Made by a program: the position numbers and the translations under genes. The notes beneath the pieces are model-generated. The model was not told the DNA's origin and did not search any database. It saw only the letters and a program-made list of their open reading frames with translations. DNA of 64,000 nucleotides from Euglena gracilis (Eukaryota; Euglenida; Euglenophyceae; Euglenales): positions 39,520,553 through 39,584,552 of the forward strand of contig CP154956.1 in NCBI GenBank assembly GCA_039621445.1, given 5' to 3'. Below are positions 55,066 through 64,000 of the stretch, piece after piece. Numbering within the stretch: the stretch's first letter is position 1; each line of letters starts with the position of its first letter.

Positions 55066-56137
55066 AGTGAGATTGTGTAGGTTTTTTTTTATGTTGCAAC
55101 TCTGGCCTGGACATGACTTGCACCAAATCTCAGATGAAATGGGATGCCAGATAATAAATAAATTCACACCACTTTCAGTGGAAAAAGTTTGAAATTGCAC
55201 ACATGGTCAAAATGGACTTTTTTTTTTGTAAAAAGAAAATTCATGAATGATCACACAAGAATTCTCATTGAGGAAAACCCTGCAAGAGGTGATATTTGCT
55301 CTCCTCTTTGCCCTTTCCTCTCTGCCACTCTCTCTCATTTCAGCCAAAAAGGCCCAAAGTGGCTAACAATGCCAAATTAAATTGAACATCTCCACGCATG
55401 AGAGGGGTGGACACAAGAGTGGTCGCAAAAAAAGCAAACAGCCTGTTGGGTCGTAGGGGATGTTGAGGAGGCGGCACGCTGAGCCCTGAGAATGCACACA
55501 TCGACTACCCACAAAAAATACAAGTTTCGGAGTGCTGACATTTTTTGGCTCCAGACCCTTGGGGTGGGATCGGTCAGGAATGGCTGGAAGTGGCCGAAAA
55601 CCGTTTACCAGGCCGCGCCACTGTTCAGGTCCCCCCCCAAAACCTGCTTTTTCGAGCGTAACCCCCCAGGCACCAAATTTTTGAGATCGAAATCGGACCC
55701 TGTGCCATTTTGGGTGGATTTGATCCCCCGCTTGTGTCGTCGGATCTTCTTCCCAACCATGGCTTCGAATGTTTCCCCCATGAATTTGGTGGTTTGGTGC
55801 AATATGAGGGGTCCAATGGTACAATTGTGGAGGCCAATTGTTGCTGGCACGGTCTAATGGTATTGTGTCGTTGACCCCCCCCCCCCGTGTCAATGGCATT
55901 TTCCTGGAACATCAGTGTGTCAAAGACAAGGGGGGGGGCAATGGCAATGGCATTGTCTGGTCTGTGGTCGGGGAAATTGTTCCAATTGGGGTGTCCCCAG
56001 TTGTCTGCCAGTGTGTAACTTCCAGAAAACCTCGTGCATTCCTTGCCTTGGCGAAGAAAAAATCTCCCAGGAAGCGTTCTGAAAAATCTCGGCCTCCTGC
56101 TCTCCCGGCCATTTGCTCTCGTGCTCGGTGGCTGCAG

Positions 56138-56266
56138 GTTGCCAAGCTGCGAGCCGCCCGGCAGTTGTGGGCCACAAAGGTGAAGGAACTCTTCCAGCCA
56201 AAGAGCGCCAAGTCCCTGCTGCTTCGCACTCATTGCCAGACGAGTGGCTGGAGTCTGACAGAGCAA
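56138..56266 (+). CDS. MUT: MUT exon 7
   Basis: Encodes VAKLRAARQLWATKVKELF, QPKSAKSLLLRTHCQTSG and WSLTEQ; ends phase 0 before a nonconventional intron. Confidence 0.95.
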
Positions 56267-56436
56267 AGCCAGGCCATGGCTTCCTTGCGGGCCAGCAAAA
56301 AAGGGTTGGGGGCAAAATTTCGTTTTCTCAAATTTCAGTGCTTTTTCCCTAATGGGATTTTTTGACAACAATCAGGAAAACACTCAGGACAATGCAGTGT
56401 TCAAGATTATGCATATGGAGCCAAAGTCCTGCATGT
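56267..56436 (+). mobile_element. MUT intron 7: nonconventional intron, probable old MITE
   Basis: 170 bp. Starts AGCCAG (CAG at +4) and ends CTGCATGT (CTG at -8). WSLTEQ must join DPYNN directly, so the borders are fixed by the protein. Ends are weakly inverted (CAGGCCATGGCTTCC; right reverse-complemented CAGGACTTTGGCTCC). The putative 8-bp duplication has decayed on its intronic sides, as expected for an older insertion. Confidence 0.8.
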
Positions 56437-56494
56437 GACCCCTACAACAACATCATCCGCACCACCGTCGAGGCTATGGCTGCTGTAATGGGAG
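56437..56494 (+). CDS. MUT: MUT exon 8
   Basis: Encodes DPYNNIIRTTVEAMAAVMG; donor G/GTGTGA, phase 1. Confidence 0.95.
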
Positions 56495-57003
56495 GTGTGA
56501 TGCTACAATGGGTTCCATTGTGGCGCAACAAGGTTGCTTTCGAGGAAAATCACATCTCAGCAGTGTTGCTTTTTTAGATGGGAGTTGTTTTTTTTTGCTC
56601 CAATTATTTTCGACTCCAAGTTTGCACAAAATGAGATTCAGGTTTGCGCTCTAAATTGATTCCGATTGCCTCGGAAAGTGTTTGGCAAAGTGCAGGATAA
56701 ATTGTGAGTATTTGGCAACCAATGTTACGCCAACTCCATTTTTTGAAAACAATCGGCGAGGCGTCTTGCTGGAGCACGTTTTCTTTCGCAAACTCCTCCT
56801 CCTCCTCCCCCTCCTCCAAGATGGGAACAAAAATAATCCTTTTTTAGAAGCACATTTTAGATTTTTTTTTAAAAAAAGCATCCACATCCCCATGCAGCTG
56901 TTTCCTGTGAACCTTGAAATAGACATATTGACTGAACCCCGAGGCTCAGGGCTCAAGGGTTGCTTAAAATTGATGGGCTTTGTTTAAAATGGAAGTGGGG
57001 GGG

Positions 57004-57633
57004 CAGGGCTGTGCGGGAGTCCCCAAAACCCTATGGGTGGTGGGGGGGTCGACCCCCCCATCCGGTAGGCAGCCATCCCGGCAGGTGGGGGGTTCTACCC
57101 CCCCCCCCAGGGATAGATGGGAAGCCCTTCGGTATTGAGGTAGGTGGTAGGGGGGGGGGGTCCGGACCACCCCCTAGATGTTGGGAGGGGGTCTCCTCAG
57201 CAGGTTCCAAAAAGCGAAAATTTTTGTTCCAGCGCTGTGCGCTGGGAAATGAGCAAAAAACGCTCTTTTCCCCTCATTTTTGAGCATATTGCACATTTTT
57301 TGATAATGTTCAAAAAAAATTCAAAAAATGAGCATTTTTGGATTTATTTTCAAAAAGGAATCAGGGATTTTTGACCAAATTTGCTTTGTATCCGGGCCTT
57401 TGCCCAGGCCCCGCTCAGTTTCGAGGTAGGGCGGGTACAACCCCCCCCCCCCCTGTTGGGAGGGGGTCCAACCCCTCCCCCTCAACATTTCCCATCTATC
57501 CCTGCCCCCCATCCCTCCCGTATTTCCGAGGGCGCCAATTTTCGGTCAAAATTTTCCTTCGGCGCCGAAGAACTTTTTGTTTGCGGGGTGTTATGGTGAC
57601 TGGGGAGGTTCGAGCCTCCCGGTGGCTGTCCTG
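57004..57633. mobile_element. CAGGGCTGT-family MITE interrupted by family C
   Basis: Left end CAGGGCTGTGCGGGAGTCCC is nearly the same as the start of intron 11 (CAGGGCTGTACGGAGATTAC). The right end reverse-complemented starts CAGGACAGCC. Without the nested 397-bp element and its duplication it would be about 225 bp, close to the 238 bp of the intron 11 element. Flanking 8-mers TGGGGGGG and GGGGGGGG are compatible with a duplication but are homopolymer. Confidence 0.7.
57108..57504. mobile_element. 397-bp family C MITE, nested
   Basis: TIR CAGGGATAGATGGGAAGCCC and the right end CCCATCTATCCCTG. Shares the GCGCTGTGCGC hairpin and AAAAAATGAGCATTTTTGGA with the 535-bp copies, with internal deletions. 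Flanking C runs match 6 of 8. Confidence 0.8.
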
Positions 57634-57719
57634 GGGGGGGGGGGCTGTGTGGTGGGGGAAATATGTCCTGAGCGGTGCTGGCTATAAAGCAGCTGTCTTG
57701 TTCCCACTCCTGCTTGCAG

Positions 57720-57852
57720 GAACGCAATCTCTTCACACAAACTCTTTCGATGAGGCCATTGCGTTGCCAACCCCATTCTCTTCCCGAATTGCCCGCAACA
57801 CCCAGCTCATCATCCAGGAGGAAACTGGCATCACCAAGGTTGTGGATCCATG
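57720..57852 (+). CDS. MUT: MUT exon 9
   Basis: Encodes [40 protein letters not shown] and VVDP, plus two bases of Trp; donor TG/GTGTGC. Confidence 0.95.
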
Positions 57853-58300
57853 GTGTGCTCTCTGTTCTGCCCTGCATCCCTTGTGTGAGAGTTGAATTAT
57901 TATTCTTTTTTTAAATTTTTGGTTTATATGCAGATACTGCCCCTGTTTTCCCTTCTCATTGTCCCTTCGCATGGATGGAGCCAGCATTTTTTTTACGATT
58001 TTGATTTGGATGAAAAGGGGCATAAGTCACACGTAGAAATCATGATCAGCCCCAAAAAGACAGACCGGTTCCCCCCCCCAAACCCATGAACATCAGCTGG
58101 TTTGGGGTGGGAAGAATTCGCATCCCCGGCTGTTTGGGAGTTGCGTCTGGATGGAATGAGGCAAGCAGCCATAATCCCAAACCCTTGCAAATTTTCCAAA
58201 CCAGAAATATTCTTCAAACCAGAAATTGTAAACTTGTTCGCATTTTTTTCCCCTACACTCCCCCTGTTTTTTTATTATTATTATTGAATTATCTTTCCAG
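57853..58300 (+). other. MUT intron 9, conventional
   Basis: 448 bp, GTGTGC to CTTTCCAG; no clear repeat inside apart from a (TTA)n run before the acceptor. Confidence 0.9.
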
Positions 58301-58364
58301 GGCTGGTTCGTATGCTATGGAGAAGTTGACTGACGACCTCATTGTTGAGGCAACAAAGGTCATT
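58301..58364 (+). CDS. MUT: MUT exon 10
   Basis: Completes Trp, then AGSYAMEKLTDDLIVEATKV and I. The 3' border is placed so that KVI joins DEVQLLGGM, the usual family spacing. Confidence 0.8.
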
Positions 58365-58815
58365 GTTTTGTGTCTGTCTTCTAGAATGATACACTCATTC
58401 CAAAAGTTTTCGGCAATGCACAGTCCAAAACTCATCACAGCATCATTTGGCCATAACAGTAATGTTTTGTTTTTGAGATACAGGTGGGATATTTTTTCAA
58501 AAAGGTCATACTACATCACACACTATGAACCACAATTTTTGTGCAGATAATGTGTTGTATCATTTGCATTTTCATTATGCGTTTTATAATAATCTTTTGA
58601 CGGACCTTGTTGCTTCCTCCCTGCTTGTGGTGTCAATTTTGCAATCAACGGTTTTTATTCTGGATGAAGGCTCGACAAAAACAGTTTTGGGTTGCGAAAT
58701 GTTTCAAATTTATAATAAACTGTTTCAAGCCACTCCACAAGCCATCAAGCACAACAAGAACTGCCGCAGGTTTCCCTCTCCATTCATGACCCCAAGTGAG
58801 GCAGACACAGCCCGT
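58365..58815 (+). other. MUT intron 10, unusual 3' border
   Basis: 451 bp. The protein-fitting border gives 5' GTTTTG but 3' CAGCCCGT, with no AG at the end and no CTG at -8. Alternatives with AG (GTGAG at 58800) add three residues. May be an intermediate intron type; cDNA would decide. Confidence 0.5.
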
Positions 58816-58841
58816 GATGAGGTCCAGCTACTGGGAGGGAT
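58816..58841 (+). CDS. MUT: MUT exon 11, 26-nt microexon
   Basis: Encodes DEVQLLGG plus two bases of Met; joined to exon 12 it gives the conserved GGMTKAI. Confidence 0.8.
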
Positions 58842-59087
58842 GACCAGGGCTGTACGGAGATTACCGAAACCCCATGGATGGTGGGCAGGTGGCTGGGGTC
58901 TGGTCCACCCCCCCCCCCCAGGCTTTCCCGTATTTCTGGGGGCGCCGATTTTAAGGTCACATTTTTCCTTCAGCGCTTTTGGCACCAAAGGAATTTTTCT
59001 TTTGCAGTGCTGTTGTAGACCCCCCCCCCCCAACTCCTGGGTGGGGGGTCCTCCCCCCTGCCGGCTTTCCTGCACAGTCCTGGGGGT
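58842..59087 (+). mobile_element. MUT intron 11: nonconventional intron that is a MITE
   Basis: 246 bp. Starts GACCAG (CAG at +4) and ends CTGGGGGT (CTG at -8). The element 58845-59082 has inverted ends CAGGGCTGTACGG and, right end reverse-complemented, CAGGACTGTGCAGG. The 8-mers outside are GGGATGAC and GGGGTGAC (7 of 8). Splicing leaves GGGAT+GAC, reconstituting the target and the conserved GGMTKA. A relative lies inside conventional intron 8. Confidence 0.9.
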
Positions 59088-59151
59088 GACGAAGGCCATT
59101 AACTCAGGGATGCCAAAGCTTCGCATTGAAGAGAGCGCAGCCCGGAAGCAG
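59088..59151 (+). CDS. MUT: MUT exon 12 (last in window)
   Basis: Completes Met, then TKAINSGMPKLRIEESAARK and Q. Donor CAG/GTTGCT, phase 0. The next expected sequence of the family (ARID-like) is not found to base 64000. Confidence 0.92.
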
Positions 59152-59415
59152 GTTGCTGTTTGCTTTGGTTTTGTTTATTTCCTCAAGAATCGGGTGTATT
59201 CATGAACTCATGCTTCTTCACCGCCTTTACTTTTGGGGATGGGTGAAGATCATTCCAAATTTTTAGAAAAGGGGGTCAAAGTGACCAAAAATGGCATTTG
59301 TGAGTGACTATGAGGGTTTCACAAACCAGCTGGATCTGGGCTTTTTCGGGCATTTTTTTGGGGGTACCCGCCAGGTCCAGCTGTTAGCCAGCCGGACCCC
59401 CCCCCCCCCGGGGGT

Positions 59416-59950
59416 CAGGGATGGATGGGAAGCCCTTCGGTATTGCGGTAGGGGTGAGGGGGGGGCCCCGACCCCCCCCCCCCCCTGGGGGGGTAAGGTG
59501 GTAGGGGGGGGGGTCCGGACCCCCCCCCCCCCCTAGATGTTGGGAGGGGGGTCCGGACCCCCCCACCCCCCCTCCTTGACAGGTGCCAAAAATAGCAGAA
59601 AATTTTCTTCCGGCGCTGTGCGCCGGAAAATGAGCAAAAAACACCCCTTTTGCTGACTTTTGGCCATATTGCCCATTTTTTGATGTGTTGGTGTTTTCCC
59701 CCAAAAACATGTTCAAAAAATTTCAAAAAATGAGCATTTTTGGATAGATTTTCAAAGAAAAATCAGGGTTTTTTGACCGATTCCGACCCGATTTCCGGCC
59801 CTTTGCCCGTCCATGAAATCGAAAAAATTTCGGCCCCCCCCCCTCAGTTTCGAGGTAGGAGGGGGGGTCCGACCCACCCCCCCCCTCCGTGTCGGGAGGG
59901 GGGGGGTCCGACCCACCCCCCCCCCCCTCAAGGCTTCCCATCCATCCCTG
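59416..59950. mobile_element. 535-bp MITE, perfect 8-bp duplication (family C)
   Basis: TIR CAGGGATGGATGGGAAGCCC and GGCTTCCCATCCATCCCTG; duplication CCGGGGGT at 59408-59415 and 59951-59958. Very similar to the 50549 copy and of equal length, so both are recent. Confidence 0.92.
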
Positions 59951-60529
59951 CCGGGGGTCCAGCCAGCACCTTTTTCCAGCTGGCCCACGGGACCCTCCAT
60001 GGGGGGGGGTCCTTAAGAAAACACCTGATCCAGCCAGCCAGCATTTTTCATCCACATGCTGGAGGCCAGGAAAGGCCAAAAAAAATTGAGTATAATTTCA
60101 AAGAAAAACATCCCCCCCCATCTACCGACCACCCCTATTTACTGACCCCCCCCCCCAGTCAGGGGGGTGCCCCCCCCCCCCGGTCGGTGGACAAAGGGGG
60201 CGGGCACTGGGCATATTGTAAAAATGTTGCACCGAACACTCACAGTTTCCGGGGTGTTTTGCCATAATTTTTGACATTTTTGGCAGAAATTTTTGTATTT
60301 TTTTGAAAATATTTGTGCAATTTTTGCATAATTTTGCACACATTTTTGCCAAAAATTTTTGGATTTTTTTTTGGAAATCTTCTGAATTGTTTTGTCAGAG
60401 GTTTGGGACTCTGTGGTCTGGCAGTTTTGGGATTTTTTTTGAAAGTTTTTGGGATTTGCCAATTTTTTTTGTTTCCTTTTGCCCTCCAAACACCAGCATC
60501 TCGTTTTTAAAGCGAAGCTAAACAATTTT

Positions 60530-60850
60530 TTTAAAAATGTTTTAAAAAAATTAAAACCACAAAAAAAACACCACTGAGGGTTGTGGGCAATTTTTTGCAT
60601 TTCAAATGCAAGCTATGGACCATGTCAAAGCAAAATCTGGATGGTTTCAACAAGAAAATTGATAAAAAGTGATCAAAATTGGTGATTTTTTCCTTTTTTT
60701 TTGTGAATTTGACCAAAAATTTTGAACAGCATTTCAGTCAATGTTGATATCACCCTTGCGATCAAGGGAAATCTGGTCTCATTGTTTTCCCCTTTGTTTT
60801 TTAAACTCTTTTTTCCTTATTTCAAAGAAACATAAAAAACGTTTTAAAAA
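60530..60850. repeat. A/T-run element related to the 36082 MITE
   Basis: Shares CACCCTTGCGATCAAGG and GTTTCAACAAGAA-like words (inverted) with 36185-36280 and has TTTTTAAAAAA hairpins near both edges. Its ends are not clear. Confidence 0.45.
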
Positions 60851-63072
60851 AAACGACACCAGCGACGCCGGGTTGAATGCTACACACGCAACCCGTCAAC
60901 CAAGAGGGTGTTCGCTGTCTGAACGAGGACAAACTGGAGGATTGCGTTTTAAACACAGGACTCAGGACCATACCATTGCTTAACACCTGTCCCACCCCCC
61001 CCCCCCGGGGGTGACTGACTGGTTTTCTGGCCAAGAACCCCCCCTCCCGGGGGTGGGGTAGGCCCGAAAATGAAACAGTGGCTTGCCCGGCGCCAAAGGC
61101 GCCGGATTTTTTTTGGATTTGTTTCAGACTTTTTGGCAAATGTTCATTGCCACCTCCTCATCATTCATCCCCGGGGGGGAGTAAAGTGACTGACTGGTTT
61201 TTGGGAAAAGTGGTTTTTTCAGAGTGGGAAGTGACCCTCCCCCCCGGGGTCGCCAAAGAATGACACTCCTCAGGACGGAGTTTCTGGGGGGGGGGCTCAA
61301 AAAAAAATCCCAAAAAACGTCCATTTCAAAAAATTCACAATTTACAATTTGCCAAACAACAAAAGTCATGGTGAATCCCAGTGTGCCCTTTGGCGTCGAA
61401 GGCAAATGGCTGGGTTAACCAAAAGTTGGCAAATTTTTGGCCATTTTGGAGGGACACTTTGAGGGGGGTGAGTATATTTTCATTTCCATTTCCACCAGGT
61501 ATGATCTCATTTGTATCAGCTGTGTTGCTCTGAAGAGCCGTGGGGTTGCACCGGTTTGTTCAGGAATTGCATATCCCGTGACTTAGCTTTTGCAAAGTCC
61601 AAAAAATACTGACCTCTGAAAGTCTCTGCAACAGAACCTCAAAAAATTGCCCACCAGTCTTTATGGTGAAAGGTCAGGCGTTTTTGGCAAAAGAGCCCAA
61701 AATTACCAACAATTTTCGGCAGGAAGTCCCAAAATTGTGAGTGCAAGGTGTTATGTTGAAATTTTACAAAAAAATGCTCCAACGGAGAAACAAAACAAAA
61801 GTTGAAGGAAATTGCATTTTTGTTGCCTTCATTGGCATGCAGTGTCCAGCGGGGTTTTTCTTTGTATCGTATAGCCACGTATGGCACAAAGTAGGGACCC
61901 CATACCTGGGGTATGGGGGGTATAGAGGGGTATGGGGGGAAGGGTGTGGGGATGTTGTTGACGAGGTTTATGGCCCCCAGGCACTCGAACACTTTCATAC
62001 ATCGCACGATTTGCCAACAAAAAAGGCGGTAGACAAAGATGAGGTTTATTTTGTTGCCGGGGGGGGTCTGGGGGGGGCGGGAGCAGGGTTTGATATAAGG
62101 AGGGCGTACATGGTTTAGGTGGGGGTGTCCCCCCACACCCCCCCCCCTCCCCAACCGCAGGGGGGGGACGGAACACCCCCCCCCCACCTGCCAGGGGGGT
62201 CCGGACCGACCCTCGGGGGGGTTCCCGGGACCCCCCCAAAAAGGGTGAATTTTTTCCTCCGGCGCTTTGCGCCGAATTTTTTTTGCATCTTTGGCACATT
62301 TTTGCCCAAAAACAGTGCCCAACCGCAATGTTTTGCAACTTTTTTCGCAATTTTCCGCAACCGCAATTTCCGCAACGCAACCCGCCGCATAATTTTTTTC
62401 CCACCACCGAAGATGGAAGATGCAATGAGCAAGCCATTCTTCAAATGGATCACAGGGTTCTATTGTGTTTTGTGTTTTTTCCCCCCCCCCCTCACAGGTG
62501 CACCACTGGTTACAGAATTGGGTGCGTCCCACCTGTGCAAAGAACATCAAGCGTGTTGATTTGTGCTCGTCTGCATCGACGTGGGTGTTGCGGTGTTCTG
62601 AACCTCACAATTGAAAATTTTCTAAGTCCCCTCAGACAGAAATGTGTATACCCGATATCAATTTTTCCGCAATTTTTCCGCAATTTCCGCAATTTTTCCG
62701 CAATTTTTCCGCAATTTTTCCGAAGGCCTCCGATATCAATTTCCCCCCCCCCTGCCAAAAAGTGCCCAAAATGGCACTTTTGGTCGTTTTGGGGGGTCAA
62801 AAATTTTCGGCCAGGCGCAAAGCGCCGGGCCGAAATTCGGTAACCCAGACCGCGCACCTGTTTAGGTGGGGGGGTGTCCCCCCCACCCCCCCCCTCCTGG
62901 CCCGCAGGGGGGTCCGGACCACCCCCCCCCACCTGTCCTTATATCGAACGATGGGCGGGAGCCCCCCCCCCGGGCACTCGAACAGTTTCACACGGCGCGC
63001 AATTTACCAACAAAAAAAGTCGGTGGACAAAGATGAGGTTTATTTTTGTTGCCGGGGGGGGGGTCCAGGGGG

Positions 63073-64000
63073 CAGGGATGGATGGGAAGCCCTTCGGTAT
63101 TGAGGTAGGTGGTAGGGGGGGGGGTCCCGACCACCCCCCCCCCTGGGGGGGTAAGGTGGTGGGGGGAGTCCGGACCCCCCCCCCTAGATGTTGGGAGGGG
63201 GAGGGGGGGTCCAGACCCCCCAACCCCCCCTCCTTGACAGGTGCCAAAAATAGCAGGAAATTTTCTTCCGGCGCTGCGCACCGGAAAATGAGCAAAAACA
63301 CCCCTTTTGCTGATTTTTGGACATATTGCTCATTCTTTGATGTGTTGGTGTTTTCCCCCAAAAATGAACAAAAAAATTCAAAAAATGAGCATTTTTGGAG
63401 CGATTTTCAAGGAAAAAACAGGGATTTTTGACCGATTTTGACCCGATTTCCGGTCCTTTGCCCGTCCATGAAATCGAAAAATTTTCGCCCCCCCCCCTCA
63501 GTTTCGAGGTAGGAGCAGGGGGGGGGGGAAATGCAACTTGCATAATTTGCATTTTTTTGCATAATCAGGTTTTCCCGAAATTTGCATTTTTTGCATTTTT
63601 TTTTTTGCATAAAATATTTTGCCTGGAAAAATTTTTTGTAGTTGGTTGCCGTATGTTTGGATTTTTTTTGCATTTTTTTGCATTTTTTACATAAAATATT
63701 TTGCCCTTGAAAAAAAATTTGTTGTTGGTTGGCATATGTTTGGATTTTTTTGCATTTTTTTTGCGTTTTTTTGCATAAAATATTTTGCCCTGGAAATTTT
63801 TTTGATTTTAGGCAGCAAAGCTCTGTCATATTCCAGCTTTTTCTCAAGGTTTTCATGCAAGTTGCATTTTTTTTTTTTTTTTTTGCATTTTTGCTTTTTT
63901 TTTGCATTTTTTTTTGACTTGCATAATTTGAAGGGCCAAGTTGCATTCCCCCCCCTTGGTAGGAGGGGGGGTCTGACCCCCCCCCCCCCCGTGTCGGGAG
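63073..64000. mobile_element. Family C MITE, cut by window edge
   Basis: Starts CAGGGATGGATGGGAAGCCC at 63073 (preceding 8-mer CCAGGGGG) and follows the 535-bp copies, but is interrupted at 63516 by another MITE. The right end is outside. Confidence 0.85.
63516..63957. mobile_element. 442-bp MITE nested in family C
   Basis: Left end CAG plus a G run then AAATGCAACTTGCATAATTT; the right end mirrors it (AAGTTGCATT plus a C run). Duplication GGTAGGAG at 63508-63515 and 63958-63965. The interior is tandem TTTGCATTTTTTT with TTTTGCATAAAATATTTTGCC every 90-110 bp. Confidence 0.85.

Larger units (their letters stand above)
51237..56137 (+). other. MUT intron 6, conventional, 4.9 kb
   Basis: GTGTGC to GGCTGCAG. 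Contents: AATAATAAACC element (51790-52130), GC-hairpin spacer with CCCCCGGGGGGG and GTCTGCTAG palindromes (52790-53180), a 590-bp tandem duplication and long tetranucleotide arrays. The 273-codon open frame at 52681-53502 is a C/G-run artefact. 55380-55860 is unique, open in places on both strands, but unrecognised. Confidence 0.85.
56495..57719 (+). other. MUT intron 8, conventional, nested MITEs
   Basis: 1.2 kb, GTGTGA to CTTGCAG. 56580-56960 is AT-rich spacer with no feature; the rest is two nested MITEs annotated separately. Confidence 0.9.
40745..64000 (+). other. MUT: Methylmalonyl-CoA mutase gene span (3' part outside)
   Basis: Adenosylcobalamin-dependent mitochondrial enzyme converting (R)-methylmalonyl-CoA to succinyl-CoA in propionate metabolism. 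In euglenids the reverse direction is thought to supply propionyl-CoA for odd-chain wax esters. Twelve exons (449 codons) cover the N-terminal linker and most of the TIM-barrel substrate domain: [67 protein letters not shown] (substrate-contacting Tyr-His pair), [27 protein letters not shown] and GMPKLRIEESAARKQ. The end of the barrel, the linker and the cobalamin-binding domain (D-x-H-x-x-G) are not in the window; intron 12 runs past 64000. Introns total more than 20 kb and consist largely of mobile DNA. The short N-terminus starts MLRKFRPL, which could be a minimal mitochondrial presequence. Confidence 0.95.
59152..64000 (+). other. MUT intron 12, incomplete
   Basis: More than 4.8 kb without a recognisable MUT exon. 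Contains two family C MITEs, an A/T-run element (60530-60850) and G/C-run spacer with GCGCCGG hairpins (61080-61110, 62255-62280, 62810-62835). TTTCCGCAATTT repeats lie at 62655-62720. The 303-codon minus frame at 61639-62550 is not protein-like. Confidence 0.8.

Noticed and set aside
54746-55200. Long Leu-Thr-His-Ser repeat frames
   Set aside because: Translation of the GAGT microsatellite.
61639-62550. 303-codon minus frame
   Set aside because: Low-complexity and G/C-run derived, lies in intron 12; no domain recognised.

Overview
The window is nuclear DNA of a protist, most probably a euglenid (Euglena-like). The main evidence is a methylmalonyl-CoA mutase (MUT) gene on the + strand from about 40.75 kb to beyond the right edge. 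Its exons can be followed codon by codon against the conserved family. Seven of its introns have GT-AG borders. Three others (introns 3, 7 and 11) start NNNCAG and end CTGNNNNN, the pattern I recall for euglenid nonconventional introns. Introns 1 and 10 are atypical. A pyrimidine-rich AG acceptor lies ten bases before the start codon, as expected for spliced-leader trans-splicing. Coding DNA is only about 3-4% of the window.

Layout. 1-3.4 kb: short exons of an unrecognised minus-strand gene. 3.5-8.5 kb: telomere-like repeats, retrotransposon scraps, a 1.5-kb transposon and a duplicated repeat. 9.9-14.3 kb: two DNA transposons inserted 20 bp apart. 14.4-22.4 kb: a nest in which a 5.6-kb transposon holds a tyrosine-recombinase element with hairpin ends and a large foldback array. 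22.4-28.9 kb: AT and poly-C arrays with broken recombinase copies. 29.1-34.2 kb: a composite element with long inverted repeats, a 161-bp satellite and duplicated spacer DNA. 34.3-40.6 kb: several 5'-truncated copies of a non-LTR retrotransposon with a restriction-like endonuclease, interrupted by small transposons. 40.7-64 kb: MUT, with introns made largely of transposons.

The most interesting observation joins the transposons to the introns. Many small elements here begin CAG and end CTG and are flanked by 8-bp target duplications. In nonconventional introns 3 and 11 the CAG and CTG are the ends of such an element, and the 8-bp duplications are still visible (7 of 8 matching in each). Splicing three bases outside CAG and five bases outside CTG removes the element plus exactly one duplication copy (3+5=8) and restores the pre-insertion exon. 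These introns therefore look like transposon insertions that are excised at the RNA level.

All calls come from reading the sequence. No database search, RNA data or folding was available. No rRNA or CRISPR was seen, and no tRNA was recognised, although tRNAs were not searched for exhaustively.
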